Shown: positions 30,325-39,363, counted from the first letter of the stretch. The stretch is 64,000 nt of DNA from Synechococcus sp. NB0720_010 (GCF_023078835.1 NZ_CP090898.1:1304045-1368044); one strand, 5' to 3'. Program-made: numbers and translations. Notes: generated by a model from the letters alone, not told the origin.

Positions 30325-31766
30325 TCGAGAAGCCAACGGGCGACCACCCAGGTCGCCAGGGCATCGTCGTGGTTGTAGCGGAAGATCCGGCGCAGGTTCT
30401 GGCGGGAGCCACGGCCATCGGCGCCGGCTCCGCCGAGGCGCCATCGGCGCCACCAGAGCAGAGCCCGAGCCCCATCGACACCCTGCTGGCTCCAACGGAA
30501 GCCGAGCCAACTGGCCACCGCCTTGAGCCCGTAGCTGTTGGTGGGCATCCACCAGTGCTGGCGCAGGCGCTGGTGCACATCCAGCATCCGGGCCCGCAAA
30601 GCCTTGAGCTCCCGCTCTCGCACGCCCAAGCGCTGGCCCATCTTCACCAGGGCCAAGACCTCCGTTTCGCCGAAGTGCAACACCGGCCAATCGGGATAGG
30701 CCTCGAGCAGACGCATCAGGCGCTGCCAGAGCCGCTCTTCACCGTGTTCCAGCAGGGCCAAAACCGGGTGGTAAGGCGCAGCGGAGGCCTGGGCTAGATC
30801 CGGCCAAGTGCCGTCGGGATTGCGCGGCAGCCGCACAAAGCCATGCAGGAAATCGTCCCGGGCATCGGGATCCGATTCGATGTCGTAGATGAGCACCCCA
30901 GGTGCCTTCGCCAACTCCGGCAGGGCCGCCAGAGGGTCGCGCCGCAGCGGTTCGCCCCTGGCCTGCACCTGGGCTTGGGTGACCAGCTGCGGCGCAATCT
31001 CGGCGTGCTGCTCGCCATAGGTCATCAGGCGATCCGCCAGGTCGTCTGGATCGGCCTCAGCCAAGGAACCGAGACGATCGATCCCCAGCTCCATCAACAT
31101 GTCGCGCCGCTTGGCGCCGATCCCACTGACTTCGCTGAGGTGTCCCTCGGCCGCGGCCACTTGGTCACAGCTGGCCTTCCAGCTGCAGAGCACGCACTTC
31201 TTGCGATCGGCCACCAAAGGAGGCGGCGTGGGCCGGCGCAGATCCTCGGCCAGGCGCTCCAGCGCCTCATCCAGCTGTCGCGGCAGGCTGCCGGCCAAGG
31301 GGACGGTCTCCTGCTGCAACCCCCGACCTGATCCCGAGAGCACCAAGGCGGTTCGAACCGGTGCCTGTTGCGCCTCCGCCAGCAACCGCCCCCAGAGGGC
31401 CAGGACGTAGCGGTGCTCGCGCGTCGTCCGCCGGCCCGGCCGAAACAACACCGGCCGATAGCTGTGAGGCCCCCAACGGCTTTCGCCTTTGACCTTCTGG
31501 AGCAGGGGCGGGTGGGCCTCGACGCCTTCACCCTTCAGCCGCAGGCCCACCACCGCCGGCGCTCCGGCCTGGGCTGCCGCCTCACCATGGCCGGGGCGGT
31601 CAGGGAACAAGGTCGCGAAACTGCGGCGCTGCTCATCGAGCTGCAGTTCACGGTGGGATGTCCAGAGCCGCTGGTCGCTATCGCCATGGCAATCCAGCCA
31701 GGCGCGGCGCTTGCAGCGCAACCAACTGCGCAAGAGCCGGTCGTTGAGCAGGATCTGAGCTGGCAC
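30315..31766 (-). CDS. TM0106-type RecB-like / RNase H-like fusion nuclease
   Basis: This 483-residue protein starts at GTG 31766. Residues 1-205 match the RecB-like part, with an Fe-S type cysteine set Cys18, Cys191, Cys194, Cys200 (CVLCSWKASC). A helix-hairpin-helix stretch (SEVSGIGAKRRDMLMELGID) follows near residue 215. The C-terminal part is an RNase H-like (YprB) exonuclease domain with YDIESD near residue 295 and YNHDDALATW near the end. The RecB-like part lacks an obvious D...ExK motif. DNA or RNA processing is inferred; no substrate is known. Confidence 0.8.
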   Translation of the reverse strand: MPAQILLNDRLLRSWLRCKRRAWLDCHGDSDQRLWTSHRELQLDEQRRSFATLFPDRPGHGEAAAQAGAPAVVGLRLKGEGVEAHPPLLQKVKGESRWGPHSYRPVLFRPGRRTTREHRYVLALWGRLLAEAQQAPVRTALVLSGSGRGLQQETVPLAGSLPRQLDEALERLAEDLRRPTPPPLVADRKKCVLCSWKASCDQVAAAEGHLSEVSGIGAKRRDMLMELGIDRLGSLAEADPDDLADRLMTYGEQHAEIAPQLVTQAQVQARGEPLRRDPLAALPELAKAPGVLIYDIESDPDARDDFLHGFVRLPRNPDGTWPDLAQASAAPYHPVLALLEHGEERLWQRLMRLLEAYPDWPVLHFGETEVLALVKMGQRLGVRERELKALRARMLDVHQRLRQHWWMPTNSYGLKAVASWLGFRWSQQGVDGARALLWWRRWRLGGAGADGRGSRQNLRRIFRYNHDDALATWVVARWLLDQP

Positions 31767-31829
31767 CCCCTGACGCTAGGTGGCCGCCGCAGGCTGCTAG
31801 CACGTGGATGTCGCCCCTACCCTGCTCCG

Positions 31830-33296
31830 ATGGCTTCAGCGCCCCTGCCCCTGGAGGCCAGCCCCATTGCCTTCGGCACCGACGGTTGGCGCGGCATCCT
31901 CGGCGTGGACATCACGGTCGAGAGGCTCCTGCCGGTTGCTGCCGCGTCCGCCCGGGAACTGGAGGCCTCAGCACCCGCAGGACTGAACAGCCGCGAGATT
32001 GTGATCGGCTATGACCGCCGCTTCCTCGCGCCGGAACTCGCTGAAGCGATCTGCAGCGCGGTGCGCGGCGCCGATTTGGTGCCGGTGTTGGCGGAAGCGC
32101 CCATCCCCACTCCAGCCGCCAGCTGGGCCGTGGTGGAACGCCAGGCCCTCGGTGCATTGGTGATCACCGCCAGCCACAACCCCCCGGAATGGCTGGGCCT
32201 GAAGATCAAAGGCCCCTTTGGTGGGTCGGTGGAAGGGGACTTCACCAAGCGGGTGGAGCAGCGGCTGCAGGCCGGCGGCATCTCCGTGCCGATCCAAGGC
32301 GAGACCCTGCGCTTTGACGCCATGGGGACCTACCTCGCGGGCCTCAAAGCCAAGGTGGACACCGCAGCTCTAAGCGCCGGACTCGAGCGCCTAGGCCTGC
32401 AGGTGATCGTCGATCCGATGCATGGCTCCGCGGCCGGTGGACTGAGCCGCCTACTCGAAGGTGCCGCGAAAAGCGATCACCTGCGCGAAATCCGCTCCAA
32501 CCGCGATCCTCTCTTCGGCGGCAACCCGCCCGAACCCCTGGCCCCCTACCTGCAGCAACTGATCGCAGAGGTGCGGGCCTCGACCCTGGCCGGCCGGCCG
32601 GCCGTGGGCATCGTCTTTGACGGTGATGGCGATCGCATTGCCGCGGTGGATGAACACGGACGCTTCTGCAGCACCCAGCTGCTGATGCCCCTGTTCATTG
32701 ATCACTTGGCCCGGTCCAAGGGGATGAGCGGTTCGGTGGTGAAAACCGTGAGCGGATCTGATCTGATGCAACTGGTGGCCGAAGACCTTGGCCGGCCGGT
32801 GCTCGAGAAGGCGGTGGGCTTCAAATACATCGCCGCTGAGATGCTCAGCAGTGACGTGCTGGTGGGCGGCGAGGAATCAGGCGGTGTTGGCTTCGGAAGC
32901 CACCTGCCGGAGCGCGATGCCCTCTACGCGGCCTTGCTCTTAATCGAGGCGCTGGTGGAGGGGAGCCAACCCTTGGGCGTTCGCGTCAGTGCCTTGCAGG
33001 AGCGCTGCGGCGGTGCCGCGGCCTACGACCGCCTGGACCTACGCCTCAAAGACATGGCCACCCGGCAGCGGCTGGAGGACTTCTTAGCCAGCACCCCGCC
33101 AAAGGAGGTCGCCGGATCCCCTGTTCAAGAGGTGATCACCACCGACGGAGTGAAACTGCGCCTCGGCCCCAGCCACTGGCTGATGCTGCGCTTCTCCGGC
33201 ACCGAACCCCTACTGCGGCTCTATTGCGAAGCCCCGAGCGAGGCGCGTGTCGCTGAAGTTCTCGCCTGGGCCCGCCAACTGGCCGAAGCAATCTGA
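31830..33296 (+). CDS. Phosphoglucomutase/phosphomannomutase family enzyme
   Basis: This 488-residue alpha-D-phosphohexomutase has the phosphoserine loop ITASHNPPEW (Ser115), the metal loop DGDGDRIAAVD near residue 265, the sugar loop GGEESGGVGFG near 347 and the phosphate loop RFSGTEPLLRLY near the C-terminus. It interconverts hexose 1- and 6-phosphates for glycogen, sucrose or envelope sugars; preference between glucose and mannose is not clear. ATG at 31830 (MASAPLPLE) fits, because the upstream open frame is antisense to the RecB-like gene. Its stop overlaps the rdgB start by one base (TGATG). Confidence 0.94.
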   Translation: MASAPLPLEASPIAFGTDGWRGILGVDITVERLLPVAAASARELEASAPAGLNSREIVIGYDRRFLAPELAEAICSAVRGADLVPVLAEAPIPTPAASWAVVERQALGALVITASHNPPEWLGLKIKGPFGGSVEGDFTKRVEQRLQAGGISVPIQGETLRFDAMGTYLAGLKAKVDTAALSAGLERLGLQVIVDPMHGSAAGGLSRLLEGAAKSDHLREIRSNRDPLFGGNPPEPLAPYLQQLIAEVRASTLAGRPAVGIVFDGDGDRIAAVDEHGRFCSTQLLMPLFIDHLARSKGMSGSVVKTVSGSDLMQLVAEDLGRPVLEKAVGFKYIAAEMLSSDVLVGGEESGGVGFGSHLPERDALYAALLLIEALVEGSQPLGVRVSALQERCGGAAAYDRLDLRLKDMATRQRLEDFLASTPPKEVAGSPVQEVITTDGVKLRLGPSHWLMLRFSGTEPLLRLYCEAPSEARVAEVLAWARQLAEAI

Positions 33297-33898
33297 TGAC
33301 TACTCTGGTGATCGCCAGCGGCAACGCCGGCAAGGTGCGTGAGTTCGCTCAACTCCTGGAGGACCTGGGCCTCGACACCCAAGCCCAGCCCGAGGGAATT
33401 GAGGTGGAGGAGACCGGCAACACGTTTGCGGCCAACGCCCGCCTCAAGGCCGAGGCCGTGGCACAAGCGACAGGTCAGTGGGCCCTGGCCGACGATTCCG
33501 GCCTCAGCGTCGATGCCCTCGGCGGCGTCCCCGGAGTGCACTCAGCCCGCTACGCCGCCACCGATGCAGCACGCATTGAACGGCTCCTACAGGAGCTGAA
33601 TGAAGCGGGCGCCATCGACCCGGAGGCCCGTTCCGCACGCTTCACCGCCGCCTTGGCCCTCGCTGACCCCAGTGGTCGAGTGGTCCTTGAAGTGGAAGGT
33701 CACTGCCCAGGCCAAATCCTGATGGCATGCCGAGGCGATGGCGGCTTTGGTTACGACCCCGTCTTCTATGTGCCGGAAGTACAGCTCAGCTTTGCGGAGA
33801 TGCCCAAAGCGCTCAAGGCCGAAGTGGGGCATCGGGGCCGCGCCTTCGCAGCCCTAAAACCCCAACTGCAGGCCCTGCTGGCTCAAGAGAGGCAGTAA
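33296..33898 (+). CDS. rdgB: XTP/dITP diphosphatase (RdgB/HAM1 family)
   Basis: This 200-residue enzyme hydrolyses non-canonical purine triphosphates to protect DNA and RNA. Visible motifs are the N-terminal IASGNAGKVREF (residues 5-16), the acidic ALADDSGLSVDALGG near residue 63, and GDGGFGYDPVFYVPE near 145, all as expected. It is translationally coupled to the phosphohexomutase gene by a TGATG junction and runs 16 bases into the convergent SIMPL gene. Confidence 0.96.
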   Translation: MTTLVIASGNAGKVREFAQLLEDLGLDTQAQPEGIEVEETGNTFAANARLKAEAVAQATGQWALADDSGLSVDALGGVPGVHSARYAATDAARIERLLQELNEAGAIDPEARSARFTAALALADPSGRVVLEVEGHCPGQILMACRGDGGFGYDPVFYVPEVQLSFAEMPKALKAEVGHRGRAFAALKPQLQALLAQERQ

Positions 33899-34584
33899 TC
33901 CAACGCCAGGCTTACCGAATTGTGAGGAGCCGGGGCTTCCTCTGGGTTGAAGCTGGCCGAGAGGGCGCGGTTGTAGGGCATCGGCCTTGGCCCATAGCCG
34001 CCACGCTGATTAATCCGCAGCAACTGAACCCTGCGCAGCCCAAGGGCATCGGCCGTGGCCTGGGCCTGGCGCTTGCCGTCGGCCAAGGCCTGGCGCATCA
34101 ACTGAGCCTGCACTGTTTCCGCACTACCGCTCGCAGCCAGTGACGTGAAGCCACGCAGGCTCACCCCAGGCAACGTGCCTGCTGCCTTGATCAGGGCGTC
34201 ATAGTTCGCCTTGCTGACCTCTCCCGAAACACTGGTGCTGGCCCGCTGCCGCCGAGGTCCAGCGCTGCCGCCGCCAATCGCGTAGGTGCGCGGTGCAGGA
34301 ATCGTCATCCGCCCACTCACCAGTGGAGTCAAGGCTTTGCGCAGCTGCTCGAGTCGGGCACTCATCTGCGCCATCGCCTCGGCCTTCGTGGCTGCCTCGG
34401 CATCGAGGCCGAGGTTGAAGCGAAAACGGTCAAAGGCGGTGGTGCCGCTTTGGCTGACCTGCAGTTGATAAACGGTGCCGCCGCAGCGATCACCGCCCCC
34501 GGCCTGGGCGGGTTGGATCAGCGCCAGGGGCGAGAGGGCAGGAACCAGGCAGAAGCCCAGGGCGGCGGATCGAAGGCTGAACAT
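33883..34584 (-). CDS. Secreted SIMPL-domain (DUF541) protein
   Basis: The 233-residue protein has a signal peptide (about residues 1-28, ending AQAGG). A SIMPL/DUF541 domain follows, with VSQSGTTAFDRF, the SGEVSK stretch, and the repeated ALADGKRQAQATADALG motif near residue 175. Bacterial relatives are periplasmic and have varied or unknown roles. Two cysteines (near residue 34 and three from the C-terminus) could pair. No operon partner is visible. Confidence 0.83.
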   Translation of the reverse strand: MFSLRSAALGFCLVPALSPLALIQPAQAGGGDRCGGTVYQLQVSQSGTTAFDRFRFNLGLDAEAATKAEAMAQMSARLEQLRKALTPLVSGRMTIPAPRTYAIGGGSAGPRRQRASTSVSGEVSKANYDALIKAAGTLPGVSLRGFTSLAASGSAETVQAQLMRQALADGKRQAQATADALGLRRVQLLRINQRGGYGPRPMPYNRALSASFNPEEAPAPHNSVSLALDYCLS

Positions 34585-34677
34585 GGCTCAGAGGGCTAAT
34601 CACTCCTGTCTACGGGCAATCCAAGAGGCAGCAACAACCGGATCAAGCCACACCTGCGACCAAATCCAACTGGCCGC

Positions 34678-34974
34678 TCAGATCACCCCCAGATCACCCA
34701 CCGCAGGACGCCATTGCTGCAGGGTCCACTCCACCCCGCCACTGAGCACCATCGGGTCCTGCTGAATCAACGCTTCGGCTTCGCTGTAGTCACCGGCCTG
34801 CAGCAGCAACATCCCGCCGCCGCCGGGCTGACCCTCGCCATCCACCAAGTAGCCGCTGCTGAGCACCTGACCTTCGCCACGCAGCTGCTCGATCCAACGA
34901 CGATGGGCCTCGAGATGGGGCTTCATCTCGACGTAGGACCGCAGGAAGCGCTCGGTTTTGACAAACCAAGGCAT
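34678..34974 (-). CDS. YciI-like protein
   Basis: This 98-residue dimeric alpha-beta-barrel protein of the YCII family starts MPWFVKTERF. It has the conserved histidine (LEAHRRWIEQL) and the acidic DPMVLSGGVEWTLQQW region. Family members are small proteins of mostly unknown activity, sometimes lyase-like. Its ATG overlaps the stop of the carotenoid oxygenase by one base (TGATG), which fixes the start and implies a linked function or at least coupled expression. Confidence 0.85.
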   Translation of the reverse strand: MPWFVKTERFLRSYVEMKPHLEAHRRWIEQLRGEGQVLSSGYLVDGEGQPGGGGMLLLQAGDYSEAEALIQQDPMVLSGGVEWTLQQWRPAVGDLGVI

Positions 34975-36416
34975 CAGGCCTGGGCCCAACTCCCATGCAG
35001 GCCGTGGGGCACCGCCAGCGGGAGCTCCAGCACAGCCACCTCCGCCAAGCTGGTTGCATCAAGGATCACCAGATCACTGGCACAGCGGGCGCCGTTCCAG
35101 ACCAGGCAGAGCACCCAGCCGTCGTCCTCGGCCGTGGCACCGGGGCGGGGCACCATCAATGGCTCGCTGACAAAGCCACGGGGCGCCGCGCTCCAGACCC
35201 GGCCCGCTCCGGTGCTGAGATCCAGCTTCTTGATCGCCTGCAGCGGATCATTGCCGCACTCCCGCTCCGCCACGGCCATCCAGCAATAGCGGGCCTCCAG
35301 GCCCTGCCGCTCGGGGTTGACCATCGCGAACTCGCAGGTGCGCGATTCGAGTACTTCGGTGCTGACAGCACCGCTCTCGAGATGGATACGGCAACGCACC
35401 AGTTGCCCCTCTGGAATCGACTCAAAATCGACCTGGCGGAAGTCCACATCCGGACCGATCGAGGGGAAGTCGTCGTAGTAGATCGAATCCACCACCAGCT
35501 CCTCGCCGTCTTCAAAGGCATTGAGGTGGTGGAAGACAAAGCCCTCAGGAGCAGGGATCTGCAGCGGTTTGCCCTCTCCGCTGCGGGGAATCAGCCAAAA
35601 CTGCCCTTTTTCGCCAGGCTTTGAGCTGAGGCACTGGGCGGCACCCTTCTGGCCGATGACAAAGCCCGTCGGGTTGAAGGCGACGGCGTTCTGCAGGAAG
35701 ACCGCCCAGTTCGGGGTGATCGCGAAGTCATGCAGAAAAGCAAAGCCCTTGAAGCTGTGGCGGCTATCGGCCAGGAGCGCTCCGGTGCTGGAGAACTCCA
35801 TCAGCCGAATCGTGCTGCGGGGACCGGCCTTCACGCCAAAGGTCACCATCCGAGGCTCGCCATGGTGGCCTGGGTCAAAGCGGGGATGGGCACTGAAGGC
35901 CTCACCGGGCTTGAGCAACCCATCCAGCCGGCTTAGGCCGCGGGTTTCCAGGGTCTCAGGGTCCAGCGCATGGGGTTCGGCTGCCTCCCACAGAGCCAAT
36001 AGCTGATCCCCCAGCCGCACCACATGGGTGTTGCCGATGTTTTTCAGACGCAGGTCAAAGGCATTGGCGGCAATGCCGCCGGGCTTCTGGGTGCCAAAGA
36101 CACCTCGGTAGAGGAATTTGTCCGCCTGCTCCTCGGCCTCAAAGCCCTCGGTGCGCACAAAGCGATTGCGCAGCTGGACCTGACCTCCCTCAAACCGCAG
36201 GGCGGTGATCATGCCGTCCCCGTCAAAGGGGTGATGCACCCACTGACCACCCCGCTCCAACCGACCGGGACCATTCCGATACAAGGTGCCCTCGAGCTCA
36301 GCTGGAATCGCGCCCCGGGCTGCGGTCAGCGCGACGCCATCAAGCTCGACGCCAACATTGCGGAAGGCGCTGGCCCAATCGGAGCGGTCGTAGCCGAGAG
36401 CGGGGGCGACGGTCAT
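34974..36416 (-). CDS. Carotenoid cleavage oxygenase
   Basis: This 480-residue RPE65-family protein cleaves carotenoids or apocarotenoids with an Fe(II) held by four histidines. The candidates are in FSAHPRFDPGHHGEPR, AFLHDFAITP, FVFHHLNAFEDGEE and the C-terminal VPHGLHGSW. The family N-terminal motif LEGTLYRNGPGRLERGG is at residue 40. It is cytosolic or membrane-peripheral, with no signal peptide. ATG at 36416 was chosen over TTG two codons upstream. The cleavage site cannot be predicted from sequence. Coupled with the YciI-like gene. Confidence 0.93.
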   Translation of the reverse strand: MTVAPALGYDRSDWASAFRNVGVELDGVALTAARGAIPAELEGTLYRNGPGRLERGGQWVHHPFDGDGMITALRFEGGQVQLRNRFVRTEGFEAEEQADKFLYRGVFGTQKPGGIAANAFDLRLKNIGNTHVVRLGDQLLALWEAAEPHALDPETLETRGLSRLDGLLKPGEAFSAHPRFDPGHHGEPRMVTFGVKAGPRSTIRLMEFSSTGALLADSRHSFKGFAFLHDFAITPNWAVFLQNAVAFNPTGFVIGQKGAAQCLSSKPGEKGQFWLIPRSGEGKPLQIPAPEGFVFHHLNAFEDGEELVVDSIYYDDFPSIGPDVDFRQVDFESIPEGQLVRCRIHLESGAVSTEVLESRTCEFAMVNPERQGLEARYCWMAVAERECGNDPLQAIKKLDLSTGAGRVWSAAPRGFVSEPLMVPRPGATAEDDGWVLCLVWNGARCASDLVILDATSLAEVAVLELPLAVPHGLHGSWAQA

Positions 36417-36471
36417 GGGCAAAGACGCTGAGCGACGCCGCCATCATCGCGTAACGGAGTGTTAAGCGGGC

Positions 36472-37080
36472 CTAGGCGCCCGCGCGCTCCAGCACGCCCT
36501 TGCTGCTGGGCACCGCTCCGGCGCGGCGCGGATCCACCTCCGTGGCCTGGCGCAGCGCCCTTGCAAACGCCTTGAAGCAGGCCTCAACGATGTGGTGTGA
36601 ATTCACCCCATCCAGCTGCCGGATGTGCAGGGTGAGGCCGGAGTTATTCACCACGGCCACAAAGAACTCTTTAACCAGCTCGGTGTCGTAGCTGCCGATC
36701 TTCTGAGCGGGGATCTGCAGGCCAAAGCTCAGGTGCGGGCGGCCGCTGCAATCGAGGGCCACCTGCACCAAGGCCTCATCCAGGGGCGCCACAAAGTGAC
36801 CGAAGCGATGAATCCCACGCCGGTCACCGAGGGCCTTGGCCAGGGCCTGACCCACGGCGATCCCCACGTCCTCATTGGTGTGGTGATCGTCGATGTGGGT
36901 GTCACCCACGGCATTGATCTCCAGATCCACCAGCCCGTGGCTGCTGATCTGATGAAGCATGTGATCGAGGAAGGGCACGCCCGTGCTGGCGCTGCACTGG
37001 CCCGTGCCATCGAGGTTCAACTTGACGCGCACATCGGTTTCACCGGTGACGCGATGGATCTCGCCCGTGCGCATGGTCAT
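36472..37080 (-). CDS. hisB: Imidazoleglycerol-phosphate dehydratase
   Basis: This 202-residue monofunctional enzyme of histidine synthesis has the metal-binding blocks [13 protein letters not shown] near residue 37, [11 protein letters not shown] near residue 64 and [19 protein letters not shown] near residue 158. Normal length for the family outside the enterobacterial fusion. Starts are possible at ATG 37080 or at ATG two codons later. It follows fabI on the same strand by 24 bases, so they form one transcription unit. Confidence 0.97.
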   Translation of the reverse strand: MTMRTGEIHRVTGETDVRVKLNLDGTGQCSASTGVPFLDHMLHQISSHGLVDLEINAVGDTHIDDHHTNEDVGIAVGQALAKALGDRRGIHRFGHFVAPLDEALVQVALDCSGRPHLSFGLQIPAQKIGSYDTELVKEFFVAVVNNSGLTLHIRQLDGVNSHHIVEACFKAFARALRQATEVDPRRAGAVPSSKGVLERAGA

Positions 37081-37104
37081 GCCCTCCTCAGCTCAGTCTG
37101 CCGC

Positions 37105-37884
37105 TCACATGCCGGTGATGCAGTACCCGGCGTCGACATAGATGGTCTGGCCGGTGATGCCGGAGGCCAGGTTGCTGGCGAGGAAAGCCGCGGTCCCGCC
37201 CACTTCGTCCTGGGTGACGGTGCGGTGCAGGGGAGCCTTCTCTTCGACGTTGTGGATCATGTCGAGGATGCCGCCGATGGCCGAGCTGGCCAGGGTGCGG
37301 ATCGGGCCGGCGCTGATGGCGTTCACGCGCACCTGCTTCTCGCCCAGCTCAGCGGCCAGGTAGCGCACTGAGGCTTCCAGGGCGGCCTTGGCCACGCCCA
37401 TGACGTTGTAGTTGGGGATCGCGCGCTCAGCACCGAGGTAGCTGAGGGTGATCACACTGCCGCCTTCGCTGAAGAGAGGCTTGGCGTGCTTACACAGCGG
37501 TGCCAGGGAGTAGGCGCTGACTTCCAGGGCACGGGCAAAGCCCTCGGGAGAGATGTTCGAGTAGTCACCGATCAGCTCGTCCTTACCGGCGAAGGCCAGG
37601 CAGTGCACCAGGACATCGATCTGGCCCCACTGCTCCTTGACCTTGGCGAAGACCGCTTCGATCTGAGCGGGGTCCTGCACGTTCAGGGGCTCGAACAGGG
37701 TGGGGGCCAGGGGAGCGGTCAGCTCACGCACCTTGCCTTCAAAGCGCCCCTTGTCATCAGGCAGATAAGTGACCCCGAGCTCGGCGCCTGCGGCGTGCAG
37801 CTGCTGGGCGATGCCCCAGGCGATCGACTTGTTATTGGCGATGCCGGTGACCAGGGCCTTCTTACCGCGCAGATCGAGGAGCAT
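37105..37884 (-). CDS. fabI: NADH-dependent enoyl-ACP reductase
   Basis: This 259-residue short-chain dehydrogenase-like enzyme of fatty acid elongation starts MLLDLRGKKALVTGIANNKS. The catalytic Tyr159 and Lys166 (PNYNVMGVAKAAL) and the C-terminal GQTIYVDAGYCITGM are typical of FabI. The open frame extends 87 codons upstream but that part is antisense to the FAD-domain gene, so ATG 37884 is the start. It lies divergent from the split photolyase genes with 79 bases between starts. Confidence 0.97.
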   Translation of the reverse strand: MLLDLRGKKALVTGIANNKSIAWGIAQQLHAAGAELGVTYLPDDKGRFEGKVRELTAPLAPTLFEPLNVQDPAQIEAVFAKVKEQWGQIDVLVHCLAFAGKDELIGDYSNISPEGFARALEVSAYSLAPLCKHAKPLFSEGGSVITLSYLGAERAIPNYNVMGVAKAALEASVRYLAAELGEKQVRVNAISAGPIRTLASSAIGGILDMIHNVEEKAPLHRTVTQDEVGGTAAFLASNLASGITGQTIYVDAGYCITGM

Positions 37885-37963
37885 GAAACGGGCGCTTGCG
37901 TTGCGGTGATTCTCACCCAGAAGGCGCCAGACGCCAGGATCACTGGACCCCAAGTCGCCGCCG

Positions 37964-38896
37964 TTGGCCAGCCCCACCCCATGCGGAGTGCCCCTGAACT
38001 GGGAGGAGCACCCCGGCGATCTCCCCCGCAAATTCAGCGACCGCAGCGCGCTTGAGCACACGCTGCAGCAGCTCTTCCCCGAGGCCAGCGGCAGCCTCAG
38101 CCCGATCCAGGGCGGACGCAGCCAGGCGGATGCTCTCCTGAACAAGGTCCAACCCGAGCGCTACGCCAAGGCCCGCAACTTCCTCAGCGGCCCCGTCACC
38201 CGGCTCTCGCCCTACATCCGCCACGGGGCCATCAGCCTGGCGGAGGTGCGCGATGCCGTTTTCGCCCGCACCAAGCAGCGGCAGGCCAGCGAGAAGCTGA
38301 TCAATGAGCTGGGCTGGCGGGACTACTGGCAGCGGCTCTGGGAGCAACTGGGCGATGGGATCTGGAGCGACCAGGAACCGCTCAAGACCGGCCATCACCC
38401 CGGGGCCTATGCACCGGAACTCCCCGCCGACATCACCGAAGGCCGCACGGGGCTGGCCTGCATGGATGGCTTCAGCCAGGAGCTGCAGCAGACGGGCTGG
38501 CTGCACAACCACGCCCGGATGTGGCTGGCGGCCTACGTCGTCCACTGGCGGCGCATCCGCTGGCAGGCGGGCGCCCAGTGGTTCCTGCGCCACCTGCTGG
38601 ATGGGGACCCGGCCAGCAACAACCTCAGTTGGCAATGGGTGGCTAGCAGCTTCAGCCACAAGCCCTACTTCTTCAACCGCTCCAACCTGGAGCGCTACAG
38701 CGATGGCCGCTACTGCCAGGACTGCAGCCTGAGCGCCAAAGGCTGTCCGTTTGAAGCCAGCTACGAGCAGCTCGAGCAGCGCCTGTTCCAGCAACCACCC
38801 GCGATCCGCGAGACGGGTGATCGCACGAGCCGCAGACAGCGCCCCTCGAGCTCCAAAGCCTCCGCCTTCAGCCGCCCTGCCAAGCCCAACCGATGA
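37964..38896 (+). CDS. Stand-alone FAD-binding domain of a photolyase/cryptochrome, Fe-S type cysteines
   Basis: This 310-residue protein corresponds only to the C-terminal FAD domain of photolyase/cryptochromes. RYAKARNFLSGPVTRLSPYI (from residue 66) and ELGWRDYWQRLW (from residue 115) are family blocks. Four cysteines, Cys166 (GLACMDGF), Cys251, Cys254 (YCQDC) and Cys261 (GCPFEASY), follow the placement of the [4Fe-4S] ligands in Fe-S bacterial cryptochromes/photolyases. The tail after residue 280 is basic and disordered. TTG 37964 or GTG 37988 may start it. The missing N-terminal domain is encoded by the next gene with a 4-base overlap. Confidence 0.85.
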   Translation: MASPTPCGVPLNWEEHPGDLPRKFSDRSALEHTLQQLFPEASGSLSPIQGGRSQADALLNKVQPERYAKARNFLSGPVTRLSPYIRHGAISLAEVRDAVFARTKQRQASEKLINELGWRDYWQRLWEQLGDGIWSDQEPLKTGHHPGAYAPELPADITEGRTGLACMDGFSQELQQTGWLHNHARMWLAAYVVHWRRIRWQAGAQWFLRHLLDGDPASNNLSWQWVASSFSHKPYFFNRSNLERYSDGRYCQDCSLSAKGCPFEASYEQLEQRLFQQPPAIRETGDRTSRRQRPSSSKASAFSRPAKPNR

Positions 38897-39363
38897 AGAA
38901 CCCGATCCTTTGGCTACACGGGGACGCCCTGGGCCCCAGCAACCCTGCCCTGTTGGCCCACCCCGGCCAGCCGGCGGTGTTCGTCTTCGACCGAGAACTG
39001 CTGCGGGGCAACAGTCCCACCACCGCCGATCCCCAGGGGACGGCCGAGCCGGTCAGCCTCAAACGCATCGGCTTTCTGTATGAGTGCCTGCTGGAGCTGC
39101 CCGTGACCCTGCGCCAGGGGGATGTGGCCAGCGAGGTGCTGCGCTTTGCCCAAGCCCATGGCGCCGATGGCATCGTCACCAGCTCCAGCGTGGATCCCCG
39201 CGTGGGAAGCATCTGCCGCACGCTCGAGCAATCCCTGCCGGTGGTACAGCTCGAACCCACAGCCTTCGTCGAGCTGGAGGAGGGAGTGAATCTGGGGCGC
39301 TTTAGCCGCTACTGGCGGCAAGCCGAACGGGAGGTCTGGGCCGACTGGGCGCCGCAGGCTTAA
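38893..39363 (+). CDS. Stand-alone N-terminal photolyase-like domain
   Basis: This 156-residue protein matches the alpha/beta N-terminal domain of photolyase/cryptochromes: PILWLHGDALGPSNPAL replaces the usual WFRRDLRxxDNxAL block, and VTLRQGDVASEVLRFAQAHG resembles the domain's central part. It has no FAD domain. Its ATG overlaps the stop of the FAD-domain gene (ATGA), so the two are translationally coupled and probably make the two halves of one heterodimer, in reverse of the usual domain order. It runs 4 bases into the convergent lipoprotein gene. Confidence 0.82.
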   Translation: MKNPILWLHGDALGPSNPALLAHPGQPAVFVFDRELLRGNSPTTADPQGTAEPVSLKRIGFLYECLLELPVTLRQGDVASEVLRFAQAHGADGIVTSSSVDPRVGSICRTLEQSLPVVQLEPTAFVELEEGVNLGRFSRYWRQAEREVWADWAPQA

